Positions 45,244 through 54,953 of a stretch of DNA of 64,000 nt are shown here, one piece after another. Both the position numbers and the translations under genes were made by a program. The notes beneath the pieces were generated by a model, which had not been told where the DNA came from, did no database searches, and worked only from the letters and a program-made list of their open reading frames with translations. The DNA lies in the NCBI GenBank assembly GCA_031373255.1, contig JANMMJ010000216.1, forward strand, positions 20,269 through 84,268, given 5' to 3'. The stretch is from JANMMJ01 sp031373255. GTDB taxonomy: Bacteria > Pseudomonadota > Alphaproteobacteria > Rhizobiales > Aestuariivirgaceae. The first letter of the stretch is position 1. Each line of letters opens with the position of its first letter.

Positions 45244-47109
45244 ATGAACACTTCATATGACGTCATCGTTGTGGGCGGCGGCCACGCCGGAACCGAGGCG
45301 GCGGCCGCGGCCGCGCGGACCGGCGTGCATACGGCTCTGCTGACACACCGGTTTGCGACAATCGGCGAGATGTCATGCAACCCGGCGATTGGCGGATTGG
45401 GCAAGGGCCATCTGGTGCGTGAGATCGATGCGCTGGACGGACTGATGGGGCGGGTAGCGGATACCGCCGGAATCCAGTTCCGGCTGCTCAACCGCTCCAA
45501 GGGTCCGGCGGTGCGGGGACCGCGCGCCCAGGCCGATCGCAAGCTCTACCGCAATGCCATGCAGGCGGCGATCCGTGCACAGAGCAATCTCGATGTCATT
45601 GAAGGTGCTGCCAGCGCGTTTGTTTTCGACGGAGCCAAGATTGCCGGTATCGTGACCGAGGATGGCCGGAGATTTTCCTGCGGCGCCATTGTTCTGACCA
45701 CCGGAACATTCCTCAACGGCCTCATTCATATCGGCGAGAAGACGATGCCGGCAGGGCGGGTGGGCGACAAGCCTTCGATCCAGCTTGCCGAACAGCTTGC
45801 GGCGCTCGGACTGAGGCGGGGACGGCTTAAGACCGGTACGCCGGCGCGCCTCGATGGCCGGACGATAGCCTGGGACAGGCTGGAGGAACAGCCGGGCGAC
45901 AGCGAGCCGGTGCCATTCTCGCTGATGACCGAAAAGATCATGACGCCGCAAGTGTCGTGCCATATCACAACGACAACAGCGCAAACCCACCAGGTGATTG
46001 CCGACAATTTGCACCGCTCGCCGATGTATTCAGGGCAGATCGAAGGTATCGGGCCGCGCTACTGTCCCTCGATCGAGGACAAGATCAATCGCTTCCGCGA
46101 TAGATCGCAACACCAGATCTTCCTTGAGCCGGAAGGGCTCGACGACGATACGGTCTATCCCAATGGTCTTTCGACATCGCTGCCGGAAGAGGTCCAGCAT
46201 GAATTTCTGCGGACCATTCCCGGTCTTGAGGAGGTGCGGGTCATCCGGCCAGGCTATGCCATCGAGTATGACTTCATAGATCCGACCGAGCTTGATGCCA
46301 CGCTTGCGGTCAAGGCCGTGGATGGGCTTTTCCTCGCTGGCCAGATCAATGGCACGACGGGATATGAGGAGGCAGCCGCACAGGGGCTTGCCGCCGGCCT
46401 CAATGCCGGCCGGAAAGTGGCAGGACTATCTCCTGTCCGGTTTGACAGGGCATCGGGCTATTTGGGCGTGATGATCGACGATCTGGTGACACGGGGGGTT
46501 TCGGAGCCCTACCGCATGTTCACCTCGCGGGCGGAATACCGGCTGAGCCTTCGCGCCGACAATGCCGACGAGCGGCTGACCCCGCTGGGTGTCAGTCTTG
46601 GCCTGGTCGGGGAAGCCCGGCAGAAGGTTTTTGACAAGCGGCAGGCCGTACTCGGTGAAGCGCGCGCCATGGCGTCAGAACGATCGCTTACCAGTGCCGA
46701 GGCGCTGCGGGCCGGGCTCAAGGTCAACCAGGATGGCCAGCGGCGCAGCGCCCTGGACCTGATCGCGTTTCCCGAAATCGGCTTCGCCGGTGTGACTGCC
46801 GTATGGCCGGAGTTTGCCAGCCTGCCCCGCTTTGCCATTGAAGCGATTGAAGCAGATGCGCTCTATTCGCGCTATCTCGGGCGGCAGGAGGCGGATATCG
46901 TGGCGCTTCGCAAGGACGAGTCGCTCCGGCTGCCAGATGCGCTCGACTACATGCAGATTCCCAGCCTCTCGACCGAAGTCCGGCAGAAGCTGGCGCGGGT
47001 CCGGCCGGCAACGCTTGGCCAGGCGGCACGGATCGACGGGATGACGCCGGCGGCGCTGGCGCAGCTTCTGGGTTATGTGCGGCGGCGGGATTTTGCGGCG
47101 AGCGCCTGA
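45244..47109 (+). CDS. mnmG: tRNA uridine-5-carboxymethylaminomethyl modification enzyme MnmG (GidA)
   Basis: 621-residue FAD/NADH-dependent partner of MnmE. FAD-binding IVVGGGHAGTEAAAAAARTG, CNPAIGGLGKGHLVREIDAL, GLFLAGQINGTTGYEEAAAQ and the C-terminal tRNA-binding helical part are all present, at standard length. Between mnmE and rsmG; its TGA overlaps the rsmG ATG by one base. gidA-type genes near oriC are a long-known feature of many bacterial origins. Confidence 0.97.
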   Translation: MNTSYDVIVVGGGHAGTEAAAAAARTGVHTALLTHRFATIGEMSCNPAIGGLGKGHLVREIDALDGLMGRVADTAGIQFRLLNRSKGPAVRGPRAQADRKLYRNAMQAAIRAQSNLDVIEGAASAFVFDGAKIAGIVTEDGRRFSCGAIVLTTGTFLNGLIHIGEKTMPAGRVGDKPSIQLAEQLAALGLRRGRLKTGTPARLDGRTIAWDRLEEQPGDSEPVPFSLMTEKIMTPQVSCHITTTTAQTHQVIADNLHRSPMYSGQIEGIGPRYCPSIEDKINRFRDRSQHQIFLEPEGLDDDTVYPNGLSTSLPEEVQHEFLRTIPGLEEVRVIRPGYAIEYDFIDPTELDATLAVKAVDGLFLAGQINGTTGYEEAAAQGLAAGLNAGRKVAGLSPVRFDRASGYLGVMIDDLVTRGVSEPYRMFTSRAEYRLSLRADNADERLTPLGVSLGLVGEARQKVFDKRQAVLGEARAMASERSLTSAEALRAGLKVNQDGQRRSALDLIAFPEIGFAGVTAVWPEFASLPRFAIEAIEADALYSRYLGRQEADIVALRKDESLRLPDALDYMQIPSLSTEVRQKLARVRPATLGQAARIDGMTPAALAQLLGYVRRRDFAASA

Positions 47110-47717
47110 TGACGCCCGATTCTGTATCAGAACGGTACAATGTTTCACGTGAATCATTGGCCAAGCTGAAGAATTACGCCGCGCTGGTCGAAAAATGGAA
47201 CCGCAAGATCAATCTGGTGGCGCCCAGTACCGCACCCGAGATCTGGGAGCGCCATATTGCGGACTCGTTGCAGCTTCAGACCTACCTGCCGGTCGGGTGC
47301 AAAAGCATTGCCGACCTTGGCAGCGGAGCAGGATTTCCGGGATTGGCGCTGGCTATCGCCACCGGTATCGAGACAGTCTTGGTGGAGAGCAACGCAAAAA
47401 AGTGCGCGTTTCTGGCCGAAGTTATCCGCAAGACAAATGCTTCCGCGCGGGTTCTTCATGGCCGAATCGAGGCCCTCACGGTAGATCTGCGTGCGGATGT
47501 GGTCACAGCGCGCGCCTTGGCACCGTTGCCACAATTGCTCGAACTGGCCGAGCCGCTCCTGGCAAAGGGTACCATTGGCGTATTTCTCAAGGGACAAGAT
47601 GTTGAGGCTGAATTGACCGAAGCTACCAAATACTGGAGTATGATCTATAAGACGTTTGCCAGCGTGACCGATCCCAAGGGTGTGGTGCTGGTCATCAGGG
47701 AGGCGGCGCGTGTCTAG
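47109..47717 (+). CDS. rsmG: 16S rRNA (guanine527-N7)-methyltransferase
   Basis: 202-residue SAM methyltransferase (GidB) that modifies G527 of 16S rRNA; loss gives low-level streptomycin resistance. ERHIADSLQLQTYLPVG, the SAM motif IADLGSGAGFPGLALAI and VVTARALAPLPQLLELAEPL are typical. A parS-like sequence lies inside codons 11-16. Its stop overlaps the parA GTG by 8 nt, so it is the third gene of the mnmG-rsmG-parA-parB run. Confidence 0.95.
   Translation: MTPDSVSERYNVSRESLAKLKNYAALVEKWNRKINLVAPSTAPEIWERHIADSLQLQTYLPVGCKSIADLGSGAGFPGLALAIATGIETVLVESNAKKCAFLAEVIRKTNASARVLHGRIEALTVDLRADVVTARALAPLPQLLELAEPLLAKGTIGVFLKGQDVEAELTEATKYWSMIYKTFASVTDPKGVVLVIREAARV
47141..47156. promoter_or_regulatory. 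parS: parS-like site inside rsmG
   Basis: TGTTTCACGTGAATCA matches 15 of 16 bases of the parS consensus. It is within the rsmG coding sequence, 0.57 kb upstream of parA. Together with 45182-45197 it makes a two-site centromere about 6-9 kb from oriC. Confidence 0.8.
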
Positions 47718-48525
47718 CGCAGAGGAAATCACAAGTGGACCGCGGGTGCTGGCCGTCGCCAACCAGAAGGGTGGCGTTGGCAAGACGACGACGGCGATCA
47801 ATCTTGGCACGGCACTCGCCGCAGTTGGCGAGCAGGTGCTCATTGTCGATCTCGATCCGCAGGGCAATGCCAGCACCGGTCTTGGCATCCAGCGGCGTGC
47901 GTATCAGCGCTCGACCTATCATGTGCTGATGGGCGAGGCGGCGCTCCGGGATGTGATCATCGATTCCGGCATTCCGCGCCTCCATTGCGCGCCATCGACT
48001 ATGGACCTTCTCGGCGCTGAACTTGAACTTGCCAGCATCGACCGGAAGACCCATCGGCTGTTCGATGCGATCAGTGTCCTGCAGGAAGGGCCGACCAAGT
48101 ACACCTACATCATCGCGGACTGCCCGCCGTCGCTCAACCTCCTGACCATCAATGCGCTCACCGCGGCGGACGCCATCCTGGTTCCACTGCAATGCGAGTT
48201 CTTTGCGCTTGAAGGCCTCAGCCAGCTGCTCAAGACGGTGGAACGCGTGCGTACCACGCTCAATCCGCGGCTGTCGATCCAGGGCGTGGTGCTGACCATG
48301 TTTGACAGGCGCAATTCGCTCTCCGAGCAGGTGGCACAGGATGTGCGCTCGGTGCTTGGCGAAAAAGTCTACCAAACGGTTATCCCGCGCAATGTCAGGG
48401 TCTCCGAGGCGCCGTCCTACGGAAAGCCGGTTCTGCTTTACGACAATGCCTGCATGGGCTCGCAGGCCTATATCAGGCTTGCATCGGAAATCATCCGCCG
48501 CGAACGCGACTTGCGCGCGGCCTAG
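47710..48525 (+). CDS. parA: Chromosome-partitioning ATPase ParA (Soj)
   Basis: 271-residue deviant-Walker ATPase that segregates origins with ParB-parS. Deviant Walker A KGGVGKTTTAINLGTAL with both lysines, VLIVDLDPQGNAST and YTYIIADCPPSLNLLTINAL are intact. I start at GTG 47710, which has AGGGAGG six bases upstream and overlaps rsmG by 8 nt; the frame is open from 47680, but those codons lie inside rsmG. parB follows after 20 nt. Confidence 0.96.
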   Translation: MSSAEEITSGPRVLAVANQKGGVGKTTTAINLGTALAAVGEQVLIVDLDPQGNASTGLGIQRRAYQRSTYHVLMGEAALRDVIIDSGIPRLHCAPSTMDLLGAELELASIDRKTHRLFDAISVLQEGPTKYTYIIADCPPSLNLLTINALTAADAILVPLQCEFFALEGLSQLLKTVERVRTTLNPRLSIQGVVLTMFDRRNSLSEQVAQDVRSVLGEKVYQTVIPRNVRVSEAPSYGKPVLLYDNACMGSQAYIRLASEIIRRERDLRAA

Positions 48526-48545
48526 TTCAGTCGAGAGGCATCGAA

Positions 48546-49418
48546 ATGCAGGCGCAGAAACGCAGGCTGGGACGGGGTCTAGCCGCATTGATCGGCGACG
48601 ATACCACGGAAGAGGCAGTGATTCAGGACACGCGCAGCCTGAGGCACATGCCAATCGATCTGTTGCAGGCCAATCCCAATAATCCACGCAAGCACTTCCG
48701 CGAAGACGAACTCGATGACCTGTCACGGTCCATCCGGGAGAAAGGCCTGTTGCAGCCGCTGGTGGTCCGGCCAATCAAGGAGGGCAACTATGAAATTGTT
48801 GCCGGTGAGCGGCGCTGGCGGGCGGCGCAGCGGGCCGGGGTCCATGAAGTCCCGGTGCTTATCCGCGAACTCAGCGATGGCGAGGCGCTGGAACTCGCGC
48901 TTATCGAAAACATCCAACGCTCCGATCTCAGTGCCATCGAAGAGGCGCGAGGATATACGCAGCTGATGGAGCAGTTTCACTATACGCAGCAGCAGCTTGC
49001 CGAATCGGTCGGCAAGAGCCGCAGTCACATCGCCAACACCATGCGGCTTCTTTCGCTGCCGGATGCAGTCAAGGCCCACATCGAGCAGGGCACATTGACA
49101 GCCGGTCACGCCCGCGCTCTGGTTGCCACCGACTCGGCCGAGCAACTGGCCGAGCAAATCATCAAGCTCGGCATGACTGTGCGCGATGCCGAGGAGCTTT
49201 CGCGACAGCACGGAACCGCCGCACATGGCGGCCAGGCCCGCACTGCCCACGAAAAGAGCGCCGACATCCGGGCGCTGGAACGTGAACTGTCCGAGTCGAT
49301 TGGCCTGAAGGTCGAAGTTAACGACAAGGGTAAATCGGGCGGGACCGTTTCGGTGCGCTATGCCACGCTTGAACAGCTCGACGACGTCTGCGCCAGATTG
49401 CGGATGCGGTTCAATTAA
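48546..49418 (+). CDS. parB: Chromosome-partitioning protein ParB
   Basis: 290-residue CTP-dependent parS-binding clamp. The N-terminal RRLGRGLAALIGD contacts ParA; the CTP-binding region has EIVAGERRWRAAQRAGVHEV and LALIENIQRSDLSAIEEARG; the HTH that reads parS contains YTQQQLAESVGKSRSHIANT. The C-terminal dimerisation domain ends the protein. It is the last gene of the run from mnmE and convergent with holA, 12 nt apart. Confidence 0.96.
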   Translation: MQAQKRRLGRGLAALIGDDTTEEAVIQDTRSLRHMPIDLLQANPNNPRKHFREDELDDLSRSIREKGLLQPLVVRPIKEGNYEIVAGERRWRAAQRAGVHEVPVLIRELSDGEALELALIENIQRSDLSAIEEARGYTQLMEQFHYTQQQLAESVGKSRSHIANTMRLLSLPDAVKAHIEQGTLTAGHARALVATDSAEQLAEQIIKLGMTVRDAEELSRQHGTAAHGGQARTAHEKSADIRALERELSESIGLKVEVNDKGKSGGTVSVRYATLEQLDDVCARLRMRFN

Positions 49419-49430
49419 TCTGCCTACGGA

Positions 49431-50471
49431 TTAAAATCGCTCGCTGCGAAGAAGCCTGGCATTGCGGGCCAGTGACAGCAAGGCCCGGTTGGCAATGGCT
49501 TCGTCAAGTGCCGGCAAATCGCGGGTCTGGCGCACCGCTGCGGCAATCGACGATCCGGCGTTCAACAAGCTGGCCGCATCCCAAAGGCGCAATTGCCGTA
49601 TCATTCCGTCAACACGCTTGAAAAAAATCGGCGGGCGCGCCGACCTGACGGTTTCATCAGCACTCCGCCCGCGATCCATCTCAACGCGAAAATGCTGAAG
49701 CCTGGCAACGTGACCGGCGACCTGTGACAGGACTGCGCCCAGCTGCGTGCCCGATGACACAAGCCGGGTAAGGGCCTCGTCGCAAGCCGCGAGCTCGCCT
49801 TCGAACACGGCATCTATGACGTCATCGACTGAAAATGCCGAGGCATCGCCGCAAACGGCCGCGACATCCGCCATGGTGACTGTCCCGGAGCCCATGGCGT
49901 AAAGTGCCAGCTTGGATACTTCCGAGCGCGATAACATGCGATCTGCTGAAAGGAGCCCAATCAGCAGTCTTTCCGCATCTGGCTCAATTGCGACACCAAC
50001 CGCTTCCAGCTCCGTCCGGATGAGTTCGTGCAGGTCCTGGTCTGTGTCCTGATAGCAGGGAAGTGCATAAATGTTGCGGCCGCGCTCAAACAGAAGCCGC
50101 AAGCCGGATGCCTTGGCAAGGTTGCCTGCCTCGGCGACCAGCAAGCTCTGGGCATTTGGATTTTCGAGCAATGGCTCGACTGCCTTGTGGAAAACCTTAT
50201 CGGCATCGGTAACCCATATGACGCGGCGGCCACCCATCATCGAAATGGCGTTGTATTCGTCGGCAAGACGGCCCGGATCATCGGCCAGCACGGCTTCATC
50301 GAGACGGACCACATTGAAGGGATCGTCCAACGATCCGGCATTGACCCTGACCAGCGTTGCAGCGCGCTCCCGCACCGAACCCGTATCCGACCCGTAGAGC
50401 AACACGCCGTTCACTTCGGCAGCGCGGCGGCGCACGAATTGCTCAATTGCAGGTCCCTTGACGATTGCCAC
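49431..50471 (-). CDS. holA: DNA polymerase III delta subunit
   Basis: 346-residue clamp-loader subunit that opens the beta sliding clamp. It shows the divergent AAA+ arrangement of HolA proteins: VLLYGSDTGSVRERAATLVR at the N-terminus, VIWVTDADKVFHKAVEPLLE in the middle, and a C-terminal helical domain (SARPPIFFKRVDGMIRQLRL). Starts with GTG at 50471. It follows lptE by 10 nt, third in leuS-lptE-holA, an order conserved well beyond alphaproteobacteria. Confidence 0.92.
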   Translation of the reverse strand: MAIVKGPAIEQFVRRRAAEVNGVLLYGSDTGSVRERAATLVRVNAGSLDDPFNVVRLDEAVLADDPGRLADEYNAISMMGGRRVIWVTDADKVFHKAVEPLLENPNAQSLLVAEAGNLAKASGLRLLFERGRNIYALPCYQDTDQDLHELIRTELEAVGVAIEPDAERLLIGLLSADRMLSRSEVSKLALYAMGSGTVTMADVAAVCGDASAFSVDDVIDAVFEGELAACDEALTRLVSSGTQLGAVLSQVAGHVARLQHFRVEMDRGRSADETVRSARPPIFFKRVDGMIRQLRLWDAASLLNAGSSIAAAVRQTRDLPALDEAIANRALLSLARNARLLRSERF

Positions 50472-50481
50472 GGGCGCCGGC

Positions 50482-50988
50482 CTAGTTGCTAGCGAAATGG
50501 GCGGCGAGGCGGGACCGGATATCCTGGCTCACTTCATGCGCCGCCCGTTCGTAGGCATTGTCCCTGGCACGCAGATCGGCAAATGACTGGCCGGTTTCGT
50601 CATATGAAACATGCGAGAATGTCTTGCCGCGATCGACGATATTTCCAGATGCTCCCTCAATCAGGCGGTAACTGACATCGACCACGACGGTCAAACGGTC
50701 GGCACCAAGATTGTTCAGCTTTGCCGCCTGGTTCTCGCGCGTGGTGGTTTCCAGCTCAAGCGTAAAACGATCCGCTGATGCTGTCCCGGCAGGTCGAATG
50801 GCCGCGAGCAGGTCGTTGCGGATAATCTGGCCGAGCCGATCCTGGGGCGGGGGGATGACAATCGAAGACAGTTCCGTTGCCACGCCGGCACCAGTTTCAT
50901 CGGTGGCGTAGAGAGGTTTCATGCCGCATCCGGCCAGCATGGCCATCATGCCGGCACTCACGACCCACTGGCAAAACCTGGCGCGCAT
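50482..50988 (-). CDS. lptE: LPS-assembly lipoprotein LptE
   Basis: 168-residue outer-membrane lipoprotein that plugs the LptD translocon for lipopolysaccharide. Signal peptide with lipobox LAGC (Cys21), then GMKPLYATD, and ANREN-like central strands (LELETTTRENQAAKLNNLG). Sequence conservation in this family is low, so the call leans on the lipobox, size and position between leuS and holA, which is standard. Confidence 0.88.
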   Translation of the reverse strand: MRARFCQWVVSAGMMAMLAGCGMKPLYATDETGAGVATELSSIVIPPPQDRLGQIIRNDLLAAIRPAGTASADRFTLELETTTRENQAAKLNNLGADRLTVVVDVSYRLIEGASGNIVDRGKTFSHVSYDETGQSFADLRARDNAYERAAHEVSQDIRSRLAAHFASN

Positions 50989-50990
50989 GT

Positions 50991-53585
50991 CTATCCGCTG
51001 ACGATGTTGGCGATACGATCCTTCACGACAATCACCTTGCGGACCGGCTTTCCGTCCAGCGCCCGCTTCACGCTCTCAAGATCGAGAACCTGACGCTCAA
51101 CATCCCCCGCGGCCAAGCCCTTGGCAAGCCTGATCTCGTCGCGGCGCTTGCCGTTGACCTGGACCGCAATTGTGACTTCATCGCTTGCCACAAATTCCTG
51201 TAGCGCAAGCGGCCAAGGCGTTTCGACCACGAGACTGTCATTTCCAAGAACCTTCCAGCATTCCTCGGCAAGATGCGGCATCATCGGCGCCATCAGGAGC
51301 ACCATCGTGCGGGCCGCGTCGCTGACGGCTGCATTCATCGCGGAACTGCGGTCAGGGTTCTGCAGGGCTGAACTCAGCGCATTGGAGAGTTCGTAGATCC
51401 GCGCGATGGCACGATTGAAGCGCAGCGCCGAAATGTCTTCAGTCACGGCCGCAATTGACCGATGGGTCCATTGCCGCAGTTCCTTCGCCGCGGCAGCGTC
51501 AGGGCTTGAAGCCGGATCGTGCTGACGAATGGATTCGCCAATCAGGCGCCAGATGCGCTGGGTAAAACGCCAGGCACCCTCAACGCCGGACTCCGTCCAT
51601 TCGATATCGCGCTCCGGTGGCGTATCCGAGAGCATGAACCAGCGAGCCGTATCGGCGCCATACTGTTCGAGAATGGCTTCAGGATCGACAACGTTCCGCT
51701 TCGACTTCGACATCTTCTCAATGCCGCCGATCGTCAGGGGTTCTCCCGTCACCGTGTGGACCCAGCCCGCGGCGGTCTTCCCAGCCTCCGCCGGCAGTAC
51801 CCAGTCTCCGCCCTGTGTCCTGTAGGTTTCGTGGGTGACCATGCCCTGGGTGAACAGGCTGGCGAACGGCTCCTCGATGTCCAAGTGGCCGGTCTTCTTC
51901 ATGGCCCTGGCATAAAAGCGCGAATAGAGGAGGTGCAGGATGGCGTGCTCGACGCCGCCAATATACTGATCGACGGGCATCCAGTATTTCGCCGCGCCAC
52001 GATCAACCGGAACATCGGCGCGGGGCGAACAAAATCTTGCGAAGTACCAGGAGCTATCGATGAACGTGTCGAAGGTATCGGTTTCGCGCCGCGCCGCCTT
52101 GCCGCAAACCGGGCAAGGCACGTGCTTCCAGGTTGGATGGTGATCGAGGGGATTGCCAGGCTTGTCGAAGGTAACATCGTCAGGCAGCGTAACCGGCAAA
52201 TCCTGCTTCGGCACGGGCACGACGCCGCAGGTGCCACAATGGATGACGGGAATCGGGCATCCCCAATAGCGCTGGCGCAACACGCCCCAGTCGCGAAGCC
52301 GGTAGTTCACCTTTCTCTCTGCTCTGCCCTCATGCTCCAGGCGGGTTGCGACCTCGTTCTTGGCCGCTGCCACCGACAGGCCGTCCAGGAAGCCGGAATT
52401 GATCATTACGGCTTCGGACTCATCCTTTTCCAGATAGGGACCAGCCGAAACATCAATTTGATTCGGGTCCGTACCATTTGGCGCCACCACCGGTATGACC
52501 GGCAGGCCATACTTGGTAGCGAAATCGAAATCGCGCTGGTCATGACCCGGGCAGCCGAAGATCGCACCTTCGCCATACCCCATGAGAACGAAGTTTGCGG
52601 CATAGAGCGGCATGCGCAGACCGTCGATGAAGGGATGGCGGGCATAGATTGGCAGACGATAGCCCTTCTTTTCGGCGCGCTCGATCGATTCCTCGCTGGT
52701 GCCGAGGGCCGCACATTCGCGGCGAAACTCCTGCAATCCGGAATCGCTTTCGGCCATACGCCTGGCCAGCGCGTGATCCGGCGACAACGCACAGAAACTC
52801 GCACCAAACAGCGTGTCATGGCGGGTGGTGAATACGGTGAGGCTTTCGTCGAGGAGTTTTCCGGTTTCGTCCTCGAGAGCAAAGGAAAACCGCAAGCCCT
52901 CGGAGCGGCCGATCCAGTTCCTCTGCATGAGGCGAACCTTCTCGGGCCACTGGTTCAATCCGTCCAAGGCCTGCATCAGCTCTTCGGCATAGGCCGTGAT
53001 CTTCAGAAACCACTGGGCCAGCTCGCGCTTTTCGACAAGCGCTCCCGAGCGCCAGCCGCGGCCCTCGATCACCTGCTCGTTGGCCAGCACCGTCATGTCG
53101 ACAGGATCCCAGTTGACCATCGAGACTTTTCTTTCGACCAGCCCCGCGGCCATGAAGTCGATGAACATTTCCTGTTCGTGGCGATAGTAGGACGGATCGC
53201 AGGTGGCGATCTCACGACTCCAGTCCAGCGACAGGCCCATGGACTTCAATTGGCGCCGCATGGCTGCGATATTGTCGTAGGTCCATGATTTGGGGTGAAT
53301 GCCGCGCTCGATGGCGGCATTCTCGGCCGGCATGCCGAATGCGTCCCAGCCCATGGGGTGTAGCACGTTGTAACCGCGAGCTCTCATGAAGCGCGCCACG
53401 ACATCGCCCATGGCATAGTTGCGCACGTGACCCATGTGAATCCGTCCCGACGGATAGGGAAACATTTCGAGGACGTAATATTTCGGGCGCGACGGGTCGT
53501 TAGCCGCTTCAAAGCTCTTTTTTCCGGTCCAGGCCTGCTGCCAGCGCGGCTCCGCATCACGCGGGTTGTAGCGTTCCGTCGTCAC
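50991..53585 (-). CDS. leuS: Leucyl-tRNA synthetase
   Basis: 864-residue class I synthetase. HIGH-type motif HMGHVRNYAMGDVVARFM near residue 55, a CP1 editing domain (TLFGASFCALSPDHALARR, FGCPGHDQRDFDFA), a zinc-ribbon-like CPVCGKAARRETDTFDTFID, and KMSKSKRN are all present. Starts with GTG at 53585; no closer ATG in frame. It is first in leuS-lptE-holA and divergent from yggS across a 79-bp gap. Confidence 0.97.
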   Translation of the reverse strand: MTTERYNPRDAEPRWQQAWTGKKSFEAANDPSRPKYYVLEMFPYPSGRIHMGHVRNYAMGDVVARFMRARGYNVLHPMGWDAFGMPAENAAIERGIHPKSWTYDNIAAMRRQLKSMGLSLDWSREIATCDPSYYRHEQEMFIDFMAAGLVERKVSMVNWDPVDMTVLANEQVIEGRGWRSGALVEKRELAQWFLKITAYAEELMQALDGLNQWPEKVRLMQRNWIGRSEGLRFSFALEDETGKLLDESLTVFTTRHDTLFGASFCALSPDHALARRMAESDSGLQEFRRECAALGTSEESIERAEKKGYRLPIYARHPFIDGLRMPLYAANFVLMGYGEGAIFGCPGHDQRDFDFATKYGLPVIPVVAPNGTDPNQIDVSAGPYLEKDESEAVMINSGFLDGLSVAAAKNEVATRLEHEGRAERKVNYRLRDWGVLRQRYWGCPIPVIHCGTCGVVPVPKQDLPVTLPDDVTFDKPGNPLDHHPTWKHVPCPVCGKAARRETDTFDTFIDSSWYFARFCSPRADVPVDRGAAKYWMPVDQYIGGVEHAILHLLYSRFYARAMKKTGHLDIEEPFASLFTQGMVTHETYRTQGGDWVLPAEAGKTAAGWVHTVTGEPLTIGGIEKMSKSKRNVVDPEAILEQYGADTARWFMLSDTPPERDIEWTESGVEGAWRFTQRIWRLIGESIRQHDPASSPDAAAAKELRQWTHRSIAAVTEDISALRFNRAIARIYELSNALSSALQNPDRSSAMNAAVSDAARTMVLLMAPMMPHLAEECWKVLGNDSLVVETPWPLALQEFVASDEVTIAVQVNGKRRDEIRLAKGLAAGDVERQVLDLESVKRALDGKPVRKVIVVKDRIANIVSG

Positions 53586-53664
53586 GTCATCGGTCTCTCA
53601 CAATCGGGTTGCACGGAGGTACCAGCACTTGCCAGACGCCGCAAGCTTGGTCATATCGCTCCCC

Positions 53665-54360
53665 ATGATCATTCAGGACAGCGCTGCCACTGCTTCCGTC
53701 AGGGGGGTGCTCGACGTGCGCCGGCGCGTCGCCGAAGCCGCGCAAAGAGCCGGACGTCAAGCTGACGAGATCACGCTTGTCGCGGTCAGCAAGACATTTT
53801 CCGCAGCCGACATCCAACCTGTCATCGCCGCCGGACAAAGGGCGTTCGGGGAAAACCGGGTGCAGGAGGCCAGGTCAAAATGGCCAGCACTCCGGCAGCA
53901 ATTTTCCGATCTCGAATTGCATCTGATCGGACCGCTGCAAACCAACAAGGTGGCCGAGGCTGTGGCGCTTTTCGACGTCATCCAGACGGTTGACCGGCCC
54001 AAGCTCGCCAAGGCCCTTGCTACAGAAATGCTGAAGCATGGTTGCCGCCGCCGCGTCTTCATCCAGGTCAATACCGGCCGCGAAGCGCAGAAGGCCGGTG
54101 TCGTGCCGGATGAGGCCGCTTCCTTCATCGCCTATTGCCGGGACGAGCTGCGTCTCGCCGTTGCCGGACTGATGTGCATTCCGCCAGTCGACGAAGCGCC
54201 TGAAGGGCACTTCGCTTTGCTGCGCGAACTCGCCTCATCGCAGCATCTGGCAAGCCTCAGCATGGGCATGAGCGGTGATTTCGAAGCGGCGATTGCCGCC
54301 GGAGCCAGTCATATCCGGGTAGGCTCGGCGATCTTCGGCCACCGCGATTACCCAGCCTAA
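53665..54360 (+). CDS. yggS: PLP-binding protein of the YggS/PLPBP family
   Basis: 231-residue single-domain PLP protein with the fold of alanine racemase, involved in vitamin B6 homeostasis without known catalytic activity. LVAVSKTFSAADIQPVIAAG includes the PLP lysine (VSK), and FGENRVQEARSKWPAL and LGP-like LIGPLQTNKVAEAVALFD are typical; MGMSGDFEAAIAAGASHIRV closes the protein. ATG 53665 is preferred over an upstream TTG at 53629. The 3' end overlaps the convergent transpeptidase gene by 4 nt. Confidence 0.94.
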   Translation: MIIQDSAATASVRGVLDVRRRVAEAAQRAGRQADEITLVAVSKTFSAADIQPVIAAGQRAFGENRVQEARSKWPALRQQFSDLELHLIGPLQTNKVAEAVALFDVIQTVDRPKLAKALATEMLKHGCRRRVFIQVNTGREAQKAGVVPDEAASFIAYCRDELRLAVAGLMCIPPVDEAPEGHFALLRELASSQHLASLSMGMSGDFEAAIAAGASHIRVGSAIFGHRDYPA

Positions 54361-54875
54361 TGCACCACCAGGCCGCAGCGGCGATTCAGGCATGGCAGCA
54401 GCTTGCGCATGTCCATTAGTGAAATGGCGATGCAGCCCGCCGTCGGGGTCCGCTCTTCCCCGGTCAGGTGAAAGAACACCGCGCTGCCGCCGTTCCTGAG
54501 ACGCGGTTTGCTGTTGTGATCCAGAACGATGACGATGTCATAGAGATTGTCGCTGCGCCAAAGCTCCTCACGGCTCTGGGCAAAGGGAAGGCGGACAAGC
54601 TGGTTGTAGCGCGGCGAGTCCGGGGCATCGCACCAGCCCATATCGCGCCTGACCGGCCTGAGCGCCACGGTGCTCCGTACCAGGCCAAGGCGGGTAAAGC
54701 CACCGAGCAGGCGCCAGGCGCCGCGCGGGGTGGCGCCATCGCCTTCCCGTTTCATCGTTCTGATGCCCGAGCGGCCAAGCATGCATGGAAAGGCCAGGTT
54801 GCCGGCACGCAAGACGCCCTGCACGGCGCGGCTGCTGATCGCGAAAACGTGAATAGTACTGATCAATCCGCTCAC
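54357..54875 (-). CDS. L,D-transpeptidase family (YkuD-like) protein
   Basis: 172-residue protein with the L,D-transpeptidase core: FFHLTGEERTPTAGCIAIS, with candidate catalytic Cys148 and His136. The N-terminus lacks a clear cleavable signal, as in the small LdtR-neighbour type of YkuD proteins; substrate strands include KREGDGATPRGAWRLLGGF. Such enzymes make 3-3 peptidoglycan links or attach lipoproteins. It starts with GTG at 54875; the start is only moderately secure. It is divergent from the response-regulator gene. Confidence 0.85.
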   Translation of the reverse strand: MSGLISTIHVFAISSRAVQGVLRAGNLAFPCMLGRSGIRTMKREGDGATPRGAWRLLGGFTRLGLVRSTVALRPVRRDMGWCDAPDSPRYNQLVRLPFAQSREELWRSDNLYDIVIVLDHNSKPRLRNGGSAVFFHLTGEERTPTAGCIAISLMDMRKLLPCLNRRCGLVVH

Positions 54876-54953
54876 GCCGAAGTGGTTTTGCCTTTTGCCC
54901 TCCCTAACACTAACATGGGATCAAGTTCGGGTCATTCATTCGGGTATCCATAC

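Noticed and set aside
47695..48774. 359-codon open frame on the minus strand
   Set aside because: Antisense to parA and the start of parB, both well supported.
51519..53288. 589-codon open frame on the plus strand
   Set aside because: It is fully antisense to leuS, a complete and conserved gene, and its translation has no recognisable domain; long antisense frames arise easily at this G+C.
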